Source: Candidatus Levybacteria bacterium RIFCSPHIGHO2_01_FULL_36_15
GTDB taxonomy: Bacteria; Patescibacteriota; Microgenomatia; Levybacterales; GWA1-39-11
NCBI GenBank assembly: GCA_001782015.1
Contig: MFNJ01000060.1
Location: forward strand, 1 to 48,685
DNA: 48,685 bases
Direction of reading: 5' to 3'
Made by a program: the position numbers and the translations under genes. This document shows, in pieces, positions 33,424-42,348 of this stretch (position 1 is the stretch's first letter; every line of letters starts with the position of its first letter). Under the pieces are notes generated by a model. That model saw only the letters and a program-made list of their open reading frames with translations, did no database searches and was not told the origin of the DNA.

Positions 33424-34036
33424 AAAGGTCAGAGAAATTACAAAAGTATTAGACAAACTTTTTCCAAATCCCAAGATTGCTTTAAATTATTCAAATATTT
33501 GGCAGTTATATGTTGCTGTTGTTTTGTCCGCCCAAAGCACGGATAAAAAAGTTAATGAAATGACAAGAAAATTATTTAAAAAATACAAAACAGTTGAAGA
33601 CTATAAAAATGCCACAATGTTAGAACTGCAAAATGATATAAAACAAATCGGCTTATTCAGAAATAAGGCAAAAAATATAATAAAAGCGGCAGAAATAATA
33701 GATGCGAAACATAAAGGAAAAGTTCCAAAAACAATGAAAGATTTATTAGAGCTTCCCGGAGTGGGCAGGAAAACTGCTAATGTTATTTTAAATGTTGGTT
33801 TTGGAATTATGGAGGGAATTGCGGTTGATACTCACATTGCAAGATTGTCTAAATTATTTGGGCTAACCAATCAAAAAGATCCAAATAAGATAGAAAAGGA
33901 TTTATTAAAAATAGTTCCTAAAAAAGATTGGAAAAAGTTCAATTTACAAATGGTTTTATACGGTAGGCAATATTGTTCTGCTCACTGCAAGCACACAAAC
34001 TGCCCGTTGAAAAAATCTGTTGTTAAACTAAACTGA
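33416..34036 (+). CDS. nth: Endonuclease III-like DNA glycosylase with a rearranged iron-sulfur region
   Basis: About 206 residues from ATG 33416, which overlaps the yvcK stop by 8 nt; the frame extends further upstream to 33338, but the extra residues lie inside yvcK and look spurious. The helix-hairpin-helix LPGVGRKTANVIL with the catalytic Lys, and AVDTHIARL with the catalytic Asp, are intact, so it should remove oxidised pyrimidines and cut at abasic sites. The C-terminus reads CSAHCKHTNC, i.e. C-x3-C-x4-C, instead of C-x6-C-x2-C-x5-C, and the fourth Cys is absent. The [4Fe-4S] cluster is therefore probably lost. Confidence 0.9.
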   Translation: MDKKVREITKVLDKLFPNPKIALNYSNIWQLYVAVVLSAQSTDKKVNEMTRKLFKKYKTVEDYKNATMLELQNDIKQIGLFRNKAKNIIKAAEIIDAKHKGKVPKTMKDLLELPGVGRKTANVILNVGFGIMEGIAVDTHIARLSKLFGLTNQKDPNKIEKDLLKIVPKKDWKKFNLQMVLYGRQYCSAHCKHTNCPLKKSVVKLN

Positions 34037-34077
34037 AACCCCTTTTATGATTATTCATGAAGCATGAATCTGGGTTT
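34036..34077. terminator. Possible bidirectional terminator between convergent genes
   Basis: An outer stem AAACCC (34036-34041) with GGGTTT (34072-34077) encloses a perfect inner stem ATTCATG (34053-34059) with CATGAAT (34063-34069), loop AAG. It spans the junction of nth and the convergent gene. T-runs are short, so function is uncertain. Confidence 0.35.
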
Positions 34078-34767
34078 AACTGGTGAATTATGAGAGTTGC
34101 CAAAAATTCTTAGATGGTAATTGTTGGTTGCTAACTCTTGAACTATTTTTGCCATTTCAGAAAGACTGGCTTGGGCCATGATTGCTGTTTCTTCAGTTTT
34201 AGATACCGGAATTCCTCTTGTAGTAACAGAATCAATGTAGCCCGCTGTCATAGGGTTTTCTACATGGGTCACTTCCGATATTACTGCCGGCCAAGTTAAT
34301 CTTTGGACGCTTGGATTTGGCACATCAATAGTCAAACGGGTAAATTCTACAGTTTCTGATCCTTTTGGAAAAAGTTCCAATTGTCCTTTTTCAATTGCTG
34401 ATTTTTGGCTTATTAAAATTCCTATCGAAGCCGGTCTTGATCTTTCCGGAATTTCATTGTCGCTGGCAGGATAGAAATTTATTTCAAAAGCTGGCTCCGG
34501 GCCATGTTCCATTTCAGAGTAAGATTTATTTAATACTTTATTTGGATCAATGTCCATCACCTGGCGCGGGGTGACCTGCTTTGGATCAAAACCATATATT
34601 CTCCAACCTGCAGGATCTTTTTGGGTCATCTGATTTTCTATACGATCTCGAAATTCCAATAGATCTTTTGCTATGCCTTTATGATGATTAAGAATATCTT
34701 CCTCAAGCCTTAAAAGTTTTGGATCTGTCTCTTCTCTTCTTATATCAAAATCTGACTCTCCCGCCAT
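34051..34767 (-). CDS. Protein of unknown function
   Basis: A 238-residue soluble protein, not recognised. Residues 1-55 are helical and charged (LRLEEDILNHHKGIAKDLLE), residues ~60-175 are mixed with beta-like runs (EFTRLTIDVPNPSV), and ~175-238 are helical at first (ETAIMAQASLSEMAKIVQEL), then end in a short beta run. No signal peptide or membrane span. It is convergent with nth and is transcribed away from the AAA+/transglutaminase genes. It has its own -10 box, and may or may not be linked to that system. Confidence 0.6.
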   Translation of the reverse strand: MAGESDFDIRREETDPKLLRLEEDILNHHKGIAKDLLEFRDRIENQMTQKDPAGWRIYGFDPKQVTPRQVMDIDPNKVLNKSYSEMEHGPEPAFEINFYPASDNEIPERSRPASIGILISQKSAIEKGQLELFPKGSETVEFTRLTIDVPNPSVQRLTWPAVISEVTHVENPMTAGYIDSVTTRGIPVSKTEETAIMAQASLSEMAKIVQELATNNYHLRIFGNSHNSPVKPRFMLHE

Positions 34768-34773
34768 AAATAT

Positions 34774-34779
34774 ATTATA
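34774..34779 (-). promoter_or_regulatory. -10 box of the unknown gene at 34051-34767
   Basis: On the minus strand a perfect TATAAT lies 6 nt before the ATG at 34767. No good -35 was found. A second overlapping TATAAT sits 5 nt further upstream. Confidence 0.45.
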
Positions 34780-34832
34780 TTATAAAAATTTTCTATCTAA
34801 CATTGGTATTTTCCAAGTTTTAAATCCATAAC

Positions 34833-35237
34833 CTAATCAGCAGGTAATATTTTATATTGTGTACAATTTTGATTGTGCGTACCAATCATAAGCTGCACGT
34901 TTTTTTGGATTCCCGATTTTTCATACACAAATGTACCAAGGAGATTTTTATTATTAACATTTTGAATGCATGATTTTAAAGAAAGCAAAGTATCGTTTGA
35001 TTTTATGCAAAACTCATCCGCGTATTTGGTATCTTTTAGTATCTTATTTAGCATCTTATACGTTTCCGAATTAGATTTTTTGACACAATTATTTAAATTT
35101 GTTGTGGCTGGTTCAATAAGAGATACGTAAACGTAGTAAATAATAAGTATCAAAAGAAAAAGAACAGCAATAAAATTAGAGGTTGATATCTTGAGAGAAT
35201 AAGAATTGGGAGAATCTTTTTGGTTGTTATTTGCCAT
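34833..35237 (-). CDS. Small single-pass membrane protein with four extracytoplasmic cysteines
   Basis: A 134-residue protein with a polar Asn/Ser-rich N-terminus, one membrane helix (about 21-40), and an outer domain with Cys at 51, 77, 90 and 125 that could form two disulfides. No family was recognised. It is divergent from the AAA+ gene across a 162-bp gap with opposing promoters, so shared regulation with the AAA+/transglutaminase genes is possible. Confidence 0.6.
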   Translation of the reverse strand: MANNNQKDSPNSYSLKISTSNFIAVLFLLILIIYYVYVSLIEPATTNLNNCVKKSNSETYKMLNKILKDTKYADEFCIKSNDTLLSLKSCIQNVNNKNLLGTFVYEKSGIQKNVQLMIGTHNQNCTQYKILPAD

Positions 35238-35244
35238 TAATTAA

Positions 35245-35250
35245 AGTATA
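35245..35250 (-). promoter_or_regulatory. -10 box of the four-cysteine membrane protein gene
   Basis: On the minus strand TATACT ends 7 nt before the ATG at 35237. The nearest -35-like TTGAAA (35272-35277) is 21 nt away, which is too long to be convincing. Confidence 0.4.
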
Positions 35251-35306
35251 TCAAATTTTTTAAAACCACTTTTTCAATATCTGAATGTTCCGATGTGTCA
35301 TATCTA

Positions 35307-35325
35307 TTCCACTTTCGGGGTGGAA
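35307..35325. repeat. Hairpin in the divergent control region
   Basis: TTCCAC (35307-35312) pairs with GTGGAA (35320-35325) around TTTCGGG. It lies between the two divergent promoters and upstream of the -35 of the AAA+ gene. It could be an operator palindrome, because no T-run follows. Confidence 0.4.
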
Positions 35326-35364
35326 GGTTAATATCAATGACCTATTTTTTAATAAAAGATATAC

Positions 35365-35393
35365 TTGTCTTTTAATATTTTATTAAATACACT
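35365..35393 (+). promoter_or_regulatory. Leaderless promoter of the AAA+/transglutaminase operon
   Basis: TTGTCT (35365-35370), exactly 17 nt, TACACT (35388-35393), then 6 nt to ATG 35400. Confidence 0.6.
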
Positions 35394-35399
35394 AATAAT

Positions 35400-38099
35400 A
35401 TGGAAACAGCAGGCGCGGAAGCAAGAGACAAAGGATCAGTGCCGTATATTAAAGAGTCAAGAAAAATATTTAGACAAGAATTAAAAGGTGTTTCAGTAAC
35501 CGCAGAACAAACGAAGACTCTTAAAAGAGTAGTTGATGTTTATGAATCGGGACTTTATGAAGCTATTTATAATAAGGCATTAAATGAAGACGTTATAGAG
35601 TCGGCTTCTTTTGTGGTACGTACAAAAGGATTAAAAAAACCACCACAAGATGATGGTGAAAAAGGACTCTCAATTGCAAAAAGAGAAAATGCGAAAAAAG
35701 TGTTCGGATGGTTTGACAAACATTACAATGGAGCAACATCTCTTTTATTTGCCCAATTTAAAGATAAAGAAGGGAATTTTTCAAATTCTGGAATTGAAGA
35801 AGATCTAAAAGAACTTATAGGCTCTAACTTATCACACTGGATTATAATTAGAAAAGGCTTGGGAAGTGCGTATAAAAAGGAACTTGAGGATAAACAGCTT
35901 GCGCAGACAACTAGATTTTTGATAGATCTCTCTCCAAAATTTGCAGCCCTTAAAAAACATGTTAATTTAGAAAGCGGAGACTTATTACATGATGTTGATT
36001 CTCTTATGGTAACATCTGAAGTTGAAGAACAAGTACTTGAGCTTGATGAACAAATAAAAGCATTTGAAACTAAGGAATGGATAGCAAACACAGCCAAAGA
36101 AGCAAAATTAGGAAGAAAAATTTATGAAACACCATACTATAGAGATCTTCTGGATAGATTGCACTTTATGAGTCAAAAGAAAAATGGAGTAGGGGGAGTA
36201 ATTTTATACGGTCCTCCAGGGACAGGAAAAACAGAACTTTTGCAGGAGAAGAATAAAGAGCAGGGATATAAAAGCAGGGTAATAAATATTCACCACTATA
36301 CAAGTTTTGAAGATCTATTAGCGAGTAAATCTATACAGCTTGGAATAGATAGGGGAGCAAGTTTGGTTCAGAAACTTTCTGCTGTTGTTGATATGTATCA
36401 AAAAGAAGATCCACAGAGGTTTATGGATTATATGCAAGAAATATATAATCAGCTGAAGATTGAAGGAAAAGTGAGTGAAGGACAAACATTCGGAAGTTTT
36501 ATGTCTTCTATTGTAAGTGCTGGTGCCGCTGAAGTTTTGGGCGAGAGAACAATTAGTTCAAAAGAAGATTTGACAGATAAAGAAAGAGAAATAGTAAAAT
36601 CTGGTTTTATTGACAGACAAAAAGCAAGAATCGCAAGAGCAGCTTTACCAGATGCAAGTCAGGAATCAATTGAAGATATTGTAAAGGGAGAAATTTTAAC
36701 AGCTATTGCCAATAATGAACGAGTAGTATTGGATGAACTTGATAAAGCCGGACCAAATTCCCTGGGCGGAATACTGAGCTTCCTGGCAAAATCACCCGGT
36801 GAATCATTCGTTATTGGAAGTTCTAAACAGGAAATTCCCGCATGGTTTTCTGTTGATGCAACCAGTAACAGCATGGATCTTAACGATTACCTGAAAGATA
36901 GATTTAGTCATTTTGAAGTAGGTATGCCGCCAGTCAAAGATCAATTGATGATTGCTGCTGTCAGACTTTCTGATGATCAGGGCAATATTCTTCTTTCTGA
37001 TTATGAACAAAAACAATTGGTGGGATTTTTTATTTATGTAGTTCCGGAGGTTAATAAAGTCATGGAGGCGAACAAACTTCCACCCCTTTCTAATAGAAGC
37101 ATCCAGGAACTGACTAGCTATTTAGTAAATTTCGGGAAGATGAGGCGAACAGATGTTTCGTTCAGGGAGGCAGTAAAAATGCTTTTAGTTCAGAATAAGC
37201 TGTGGGCTAAAGACGAAAATGTACTAAACGCAATCAATAATATGCTCTCAAGCTATAACAATATTGTTAAAAATAAACCTTATGACCTTAGCGAGGAAAC
37301 TGCTCCCACAAAAGCACATCTTGGTTTAAAAGATAAATCTGAAAGTGGCTTGAAATCATCAATACATTCTCCTGTTGTTCTTGCAATAAATGGATTAATT
37401 GAGGAACCAAACGAAATATCAGAACCAAAAATTGTAAGAGTAGAATTACACGAAAAACAAAAAACATATATACAAAGTTCTATAGAGGCAGAAAAAACAG
37501 CGACCAAAGCAAGAGGAGATGTAAGAGAGCTTGCAACCGGAATACTACTTAGTAAAACAACTAATCAAGATGGATTAGGGCTTTATTATGTTCCAGGAGA
37601 CGGTGATCTCCAACTTTTGCTGTGGAACGCAATTGGTATTCAAGGTAAAATCGCGGCCGCCTCAGAGGATGGTAAAAGAGCAGTTGTTCTTAAACCAGGA
37701 AATAAAGGCTATGAAGAACCCTGCGTGTTAACACTGTTTGGACAAAGTAATGCAGAGCTTAATGGACTAGGAGAGGTTAAAGCTGGAAGTGATGTTGAGA
37801 TGGATATGACAGGAAGGTTTACATGTGTTTTAGATAAAGGTGATAGACAACTTTTGGTATATGATAAAAAAGGAGGTAAAAAATATCTACAGTCAATCTC
37901 CCGTTTTTCTCTTTCTAAAGACGGAAAATTATTGATAACGGAAGATTTTGATGGGAAAACTTCTGTCATGTTTACCAGTTCCCTGGAAACATTTGCTGAT
38001 AAACTTTCCGGAACTTCATGGAGATTTGCGGGAGAAAATTTAATTATCCAGCAAGAAGAAAATAATCAAATTGCGACTAAAGCATTTTTACTTCGATAA
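35400..38099 (+). CDS. MoxR-like AAA+ ATPase with a long insertion and a propeller-like C-terminus
   Basis: An 899-residue soluble protein. A helical N-terminal region (1-260) of unknown type precedes one AAA+ module: Walker A GPPGTGKT (271-278), Walker B VVLDELDKA (442-450), a sensor DATSN, and an arginine finger in LKDRFSHF (R501), the last two like MoxR family proteins. Walker A and B are about 165 residues apart, where MoxR proteins have roughly 60, so an insertion (~310-430) exists. Residues ~710-899 have repeated S-x-DGK-like strands (SEDGKRAVVL, then SLSKDGKLLITEDFDGK) like WD40/TolB blades. MoxR proteins often work with vWA proteins and a membrane transglutaminase; here the third gene is a transglutaminase. 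It leads the operon. Confidence 0.7.
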   Translation: METAGAEARDKGSVPYIKESRKIFRQELKGVSVTAEQTKTLKRVVDVYESGLYEAIYNKALNEDVIESASFVVRTKGLKKPPQDDGEKGLSIAKRENAKKVFGWFDKHYNGATSLLFAQFKDKEGNFSNSGIEEDLKELIGSNLSHWIIIRKGLGSAYKKELEDKQLAQTTRFLIDLSPKFAALKKHVNLESGDLLHDVDSLMVTSEVEEQVLELDEQIKAFETKEWIANTAKEAKLGRKIYETPYYRDLLDRLHFMSQKKNGVGGVILYGPPGTGKTELLQEKNKEQGYKSRVINIHHYTSFEDLLASKSIQLGIDRGASLVQKLSAVVDMYQKEDPQRFMDYMQEIYNQLKIEGKVSEGQTFGSFMSSIVSAGAAEVLGERTISSKEDLTDKEREIVKSGFIDRQKARIARAALPDASQESIEDIVKGEILTAIANNERVVLDELDKAGPNSLGGILSFLAKSPGESFVIGSSKQEIPAWFSVDATSNSMDLNDYLKDRFSHFEVGMPPVKDQLMIAAVRLSDDQGNILLSDYEQKQLVGFFIYVVPEVNKVMEANKLPPLSNRSIQELTSYLVNFGKMRRTDVSFREAVKMLLVQNKLWAKDENVLNAINNMLSSYNNIVKNKPYDLSEETAPTKAHLGLKDKSESGLKSSIHSPVVLAINGLIEEPNEISEPKIVRVELHEKQKTYIQSSIEAEKTATKARGDVRELATGILLSKTTNQDGLGLYYVPGDGDLQLLLWNAIGIQGKIAAASEDGKRAVVLKPGNKGYEEPCVLTLFGQSNAELNGLGEVKAGSDVEMDMTGRFTCVLDKGDRQLLVYDKKGGKKYLQSISRFSLSKDGKLLITEDFDGKTSVMFTSSLETFADKLSGTSWRFAGENLIIQQEENNQIATKAFLLR

Positions 38100-38102
38100 A
38101 TT

Positions 38103-38981
38103 ATGGCAGAAAATTTGGATTTTATTTCTCAAGAAGTAGGTAGAATTTCAGCAAGAACCTTAGAGGGAAAAAATTTCTCAGAACCGGGTGCTGATTTCTA
38201 TAAAAAATATGAGGATGAGTTTATTTTTGGAATTTTACAAGCTGCACATTTTATTAATCCAAAAACTCCAACTACTACTATTGAGATAGAAGGCAAAGCC
38301 GGCATTCTTCCTGCTCCTGCGAAAAGAATAATTGTCAGAGAAGCACTTGCCGGTCAACCTTTATCTCCTCTTAAAGTATCTGAGGAAGAAATTATCAGAG
38401 GAAAACCTGAAAGAGTAGTGGAGCTTGCAACAGTCCATGTTATAGCAGACGTAAATCCAACAAGCGCGGCAAATCCACGTGAGATAGAGACAATGCTTAA
38501 TACTCTTCTTTCAGTTAGAAAATCCACAGATGAAGACAATATGTCTTATTGGTACATAGACAAAGATGAGCCATTGGTTCGTGTTCTTAAATTTCAAGCT
38601 CAGGTGCATATGCTGAGAAGAGGTGTTGTAGGAAATTACGATTCTTTATCACTTCCTTTAAACAATCCTGATGATTTGCGAAAAGCTATTGAACAATATA
38701 GAAAATCTCTCGCAGGCGTTTTATCTTTTGACCCTTCCAAAAGACCAAGCGAAGATCAAATTCCTCATATCGTTTTTAACCGTTCCATTGCGGATAAAAT
38801 CTCTATAGATGAAAAATATCCTAAAATCCATCTTCCTGTTGTTGTTGCTCCAAAAGACTATCGTACCGGAATTGGTGGTTATTCTTATCACCACACATCT
38901 GTTCTTGGCGGAATTCCTTCGGGGATGTCATTGATAATAGTAAATCCTGGTGGAAATGTGGATCTTGCAAAACAAGGTTGA
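38103..38981 (+). CDS. Unknown protein between the MoxR-like ATPase and transglutaminase
   Basis: A 292-residue soluble protein, three nucleotides after the AAA+ gene, so co-translated. No firm family. The segment VHVIADVNPTSAANPREIE (about 120-138) vaguely recalls a degenerate vWA metal-site strand, which would fit the usual MoxR partner, but the DxSxS residues are not conserved, so this is weak. The C-terminus is rich in Gly/Tyr/His (GIGGYSYHHTSVLGG). No signal peptide or membrane helix. It probably works in the cytoplasm with the ATPase. Confidence 0.55.
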   Translation: MAENLDFISQEVGRISARTLEGKNFSEPGADFYKKYEDEFIFGILQAAHFINPKTPTTTIEIEGKAGILPAPAKRIIVREALAGQPLSPLKVSEEEIIRGKPERVVELATVHVIADVNPTSAANPREIETMLNTLLSVRKSTDEDNMSYWYIDKDEPLVRVLKFQAQVHMLRRGVVGNYDSLSLPLNNPDDLRKAIEQYRKSLAGVLSFDPSKRPSEDQIPHIVFNRSIADKISIDEKYPKIHLPVVVAPKDYRTGIGGYSYHHTSVLGGIPSGMSLIIVNPGGNVDLAKQG

Positions 38982-39004
38982 TATAGAATAGTAATAAAAG
39001 ATAT

Positions 39005-42000
39005 ATGGAACAAAGAGAATCTAATGAAAAGTTAATGCCTCGAATTTCTCCGGATGAAGTGTGGACGAGATTTGAGGAATTTCAATTAAAAGCACAGGAA
39101 GGCTTTCAAACACAAGCCGCAAGATTTGGTTATTATGGAAGATTTCTGCACTCATTAAGCACTTTTCTCAAACAACCTGAATTGTCTGACACTGATTCTG
39201 CTGAAAAAGCAAAAGTTGTAGACAAACTATTTTATCATCATGAAGATGTAGCGCCTGTTCCTATTGGATTTTGTATAGATGCAAAAAAAAGAGTTCAGGA
39301 AGAAATACTTGATCAAGCTACACATCAACCTTTAGGAGAACGATGGAATCAAGAGTTGCGTTTTTTCTCCGGTATAACTGAGGCAGAATTACACGATACT
39401 ACACTTGGCTTTAATAAGGAAAAACAAGCCGCAGATCGTTTAAGAAAACTAACAGAAGCCGGTCCTAAAAATGAAGAGGAGTTGCCGGTGCAACAAGAAG
39501 TTGACGCACATGAAAAACGAGTTAAACGAGTTAAGGAAACTACTCTTGCTCTTTTAGGTAAAAAAGATCCTGAACTTGCTGATGATATTGCGCAAAGTAA
39601 ACGATTTACTGAAACATTAGCGGGTATGGTTCAAGAAGCAGAATATTCGCCAGACACAATAAAGGAAAATTTGGAAATGTATGAAGATTATCTTAAAAAA
39701 CCAGACGGTTCTTCTTGGAGTGATGAATTGTTTCTCAGGGCAAGCATAGGTCAACATGAAACAGTTAGAAAAAAATTACAGGGAATACTATCTAATGCTC
39801 AAAGTATAGATTTTATATGGAAAAAGTGGGCAGAAAAAGGACATATTCCTACATCTCTTCTTTATTCCTTTCAGGAGCTTACCGCTCTTATTGAACTTCA
39901 AGAGACCGCTGAAATTGTAAAAGGAACTTCTCCCCAGACTAAGGCAAAAGCTCTTACTCCGTTTATAGAGCGAGGAATAAGCGCGGTAATGCTGGAAGAA
40001 ATTGCGGAAGACAAATATGAGTTCGCTGAGAATTTTGTTTCTGAACAGATTAGTTCTTTTATGGATTTCTATGATCAATATGAGAAAACTCAAAGAAAAG
40101 GCTGTTCTCTTAAAAGAAAAATAATAACAGCTGCAATAGCAGGTCTTATTATAGCTTCACCTTTTATCTATAAAAATTTTGCTCCGCAGGATAATACGCC
40201 CAGTGAGGAAATAAATCAAATTATGCAGGAATTATCTCCGGAGGAACTTGCGGCGCTTCAAAGTTTGAATGATGAGCAAAGTAGTAATCCGACTGGATCA
40301 GAGGAGGAAGGCGCAAAAGGATCAGGACAGGACTCAGGACAATCCAAAGCAGCTTCTGGTTCAGAAGAAGGAAGCAGGCAAGAAGGATCTAGTGGACAAC
40401 AATCTGATCAGCAAAAACAGGGAAGTGGGCAAGAAAGCGGAAAAAAAGATGACAGTTATCCTGTTTCGCAAAATTTTGAAAAACCTAAAAATAACTCTCC
40501 GGAAGAGAGAAAGCAAAATGAGAAAATTGAAATGTGGAATCTCTCAGGACGGGATCTTCTTGGATACTACAGATCTAAAACAGCTTTGCGTTTTGATACA
40601 AATAGACAAGGATGGGTAGTTAACAGGCAGTACTCTCCTACCAAACAAATGCTTCAGGGAGAAAACAAAAATATTACCATTTCTCAGACTATTAATATAC
40701 CTGGTCAGTTTATTGAACTTCCGGGAAGAGAAAATTATAAGGTAACCAAAGGAAGCGTAAAAATTACAGGAGAGGGGGTAATATATAGTGTTCTGCAAGC
40801 AACGGATGGAACTTATTTCTTGTATTTGTCTTCTGAAAGTAAAGGAAAGACTATAAATATTACGTATGATATAGGAAAAGCAGATAAAGTTGCTACTCCT
40901 GCTCCTTCTGAAAATGAGATTAAAGAAATGAAAACAAAAATTGCCGATGTTAATAGTTTTCCTCAGGAAACTAAGGATTTTATGCGTGAATTGTCAGAAA
41001 GAAAAGATCTTTCCTCAGGAGCAAAAGCCAAAATTATGGAGAAGTACATTAAGGATAATTTTCTCTACTCTCTTAATCCGCAGTGGTCAGATTACTATCA
41101 CGCGGGGGGAAGCAGTAGAATATTTTTTAAGCGGGTATTTGAAGTAAAAAAAGCAGACTGTGATGTGGCTAATACCGCGTTAGTGGCTCTTCTCCGGTCC
41201 CAGGGTATTTCAGCGCGTATGGCTTTTGGCTTCAGACATATTGAAGGAGTTGCAAAAAAACCCGAAAAAATAACAGCTTCAGAAGCGCATGGCTGGGTAG
41301 AAGCATATATAGGCGGGCAGTGGATGACGCTTGATGCAACTCCAACAAAACTAGATGATTACACAAAAGCAGCTTTGGAAAAGGAAGGCGGATCAAATTC
41401 ACAAGAAGCACAAGACATCCAAACCAGAGAAGATTTTGCCAGAACAATTGGATCAGTCTCGGCTACGTTAAGCGAAGATGAAACTATTCGTACGCTTTTA
41501 CTTGCAGAGCTTGTAAATTTAACCGCCCTAGGAAGCAGCATTCTTCTTAGAAGAAGAAATAACGCTTATGCAGACAGACTTATAAAAGAAGTTGAAAGAA
41601 GAGCAAGGCTTTATACGGGTAGTAAAGATAATTATATTTCTTCCTATCTAGAACGTAGACAAACTGATAAGGTACGGCAAGATCAAGACTACGAAAGGAA
41701 TGCGGTAGGCGAGTCAATTCCTCCTTTTGCTTTATTTGCTTTAAAAAATGATATAAGACATTTACTTCACCTAAGAAAGTTTCCATTTAAAGATTCAGAT
41801 AAACATATTAGGCAATCTGAAGTGCCCAATAGAGTAGAATTTTTAACTGAGGCTTTAGGCTTCCCTGAGGATAAAGCACGCATAGGTGTGTATATGGAAG
41901 CGTATTCCGAAATGTACAGGCAGACAAAAGATGAAATGATAGAAGTAGTAGACAACATTGGAGGAAATTACTCTAGTTATCACGGGGGACCCATCCGTGG

Positions 42001-42307
42001 ATTTTGCGACAAACTTTATTTTGGAAAACTGCAAAAACTTCCAAAACCTAAAACTTCTGAAGAATGGGAAGAGACTAAAAAGAAGACAATGGAAGAAAGC
42101 TACAGAGATTACACAAAGGCTCATAACAAAACCGTTAAACAGCTTATTAAGGATTCAGAAAAAAGAAAAAAGACTCCAGAGTTGCCAACGCTTGTTTCGC
42201 GGGAAGATTTCTCACATCACATGGATTCTCTTTTTAGATATGTATTGCTTCTTTGGGATATGGATAATAAATGTAGACAAGCAGTGAAGAGTGCTTCTGG
42301 AAAATAA
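39005..42307 (+). CDS. Giant membrane protein with an extracytoplasmic transglutaminase domain
   Basis: An 1100-residue protein. Residues 1-370 are a helical, charged N-terminal region. A membrane helix lies at about 372-390, then a Ser/Gly/Gln/Glu-rich low-complexity linker (422-485), a beta-rich domain (~505-630), and a transglutaminase-like domain with the full triad: C719 in KKADCDVAN, H762 in SEAHGWVEAY and D777 in MTLDATP. A second hydrophobic segment (829-848) could return the chain to the cytoplasm, followed by a 250-residue charged C-terminus. The triad implies protease or amide-transfer activity outside the cell. The third gene of the MoxR-like operon; TgpA-type transglutaminases are known partners of MoxR systems. 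Confidence 0.75.
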   Translation: MEQRESNEKLMPRISPDEVWTRFEEFQLKAQEGFQTQAARFGYYGRFLHSLSTFLKQPELSDTDSAEKAKVVDKLFYHHEDVAPVPIGFCIDAKKRVQEEILDQATHQPLGERWNQELRFFSGITEAELHDTTLGFNKEKQAADRLRKLTEAGPKNEEELPVQQEVDAHEKRVKRVKETTLALLGKKDPELADDIAQSKRFTETLAGMVQEAEYSPDTIKENLEMYEDYLKKPDGSSWSDELFLRASIGQHETVRKKLQGILSNAQSIDFIWKKWAEKGHIPTSLLYSFQELTALIELQETAEIVKGTSPQTKAKALTPFIERGISAVMLEEIAEDKYEFAENFVSEQISSFMDFYDQYEKTQRKGCSLKRKIITAAIAGLIIASPFIYKNFAPQDNTPSEEINQIMQELSPEELAALQSLNDEQSSNPTGSEEEGAKGSGQDSGQSKAASGSEEGSRQEGSSGQQSDQQKQGSGQESGKKDDSYPVSQNFEKPKNNSPEERKQNEKIEMWNLSGRDLLGYYRSKTALRFDTNRQGWVVNRQYSPTKQMLQGENKNITISQTINIPGQFIELPGRENYKVTKGSVKITGEGVIYSVLQATDGTYFLYLSSESKGKTINITYDIGKADKVATPAPSENEIKEMKTKIADVNSFPQETKDFMRELSERKDLSSGAKAKIMEKYIKDNFLYSLNPQWSDYYHAGGSSRIFFKRVFEVKKADCDVANTALVALLRSQGISARMAFGFRHIEGVAKKPEKITASEAHGWVEAYIGGQWMTLDATPTKLDDYTKAALEKEGGSNSQEAQDIQTREDFARTIGSVSATLSEDETIRTLLLAELVNLTALGSSILLRRRNNAYADRLIKEVERRARLYTGSKDNYISSYLERRQTDKVRQDQDYERNAVGESIPPFALFALKNDIRHLLHLRKFPFKDSDKHIRQSEVPNRVEFLTEALGFPEDKARIGVYMEAYSEMYRQTKDEMIEVVDNIGGNYSSYHGGPIRGFCDKLYFGKLQKLPKPKTSEEWEETKKKTMEESYRDYTKAHNKTVKQLIKDSEKRKKTPELPTLVSREDFSHHMDSLFRYVLLLWDMDNKCRQAVKSASGK

Positions 42308-42308
42308 A

Positions 42309-42336
42309 TTAGAATTCAACCCTCATGTAGTATAAT
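42309..42336 (+). promoter_or_regulatory. Promoter of alaS
   Basis: TTAGAA (42309-42314), 16-nt spacer, perfect TATAAT (42331-42336), then 12 nt to ATG 42349. The predicted leader is only about 5 nt. Confidence 0.5.
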
Positions 42337-42348
42337 ATTATTAAAATC

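Noticed and set aside
38998-39004. A promoter for the transglutaminase gene
   Set aside because: TAATAA-like and TAGAAT boxes lie 7-15 nt upstream, but no -35 fits and the 23-nt gap favours operon transcription.
39788-40093. Minus-strand frame opposite the transglutaminase gene
   Set aside because: Its translation is a shadow of the charged N-terminal region, with no supported start or motif.
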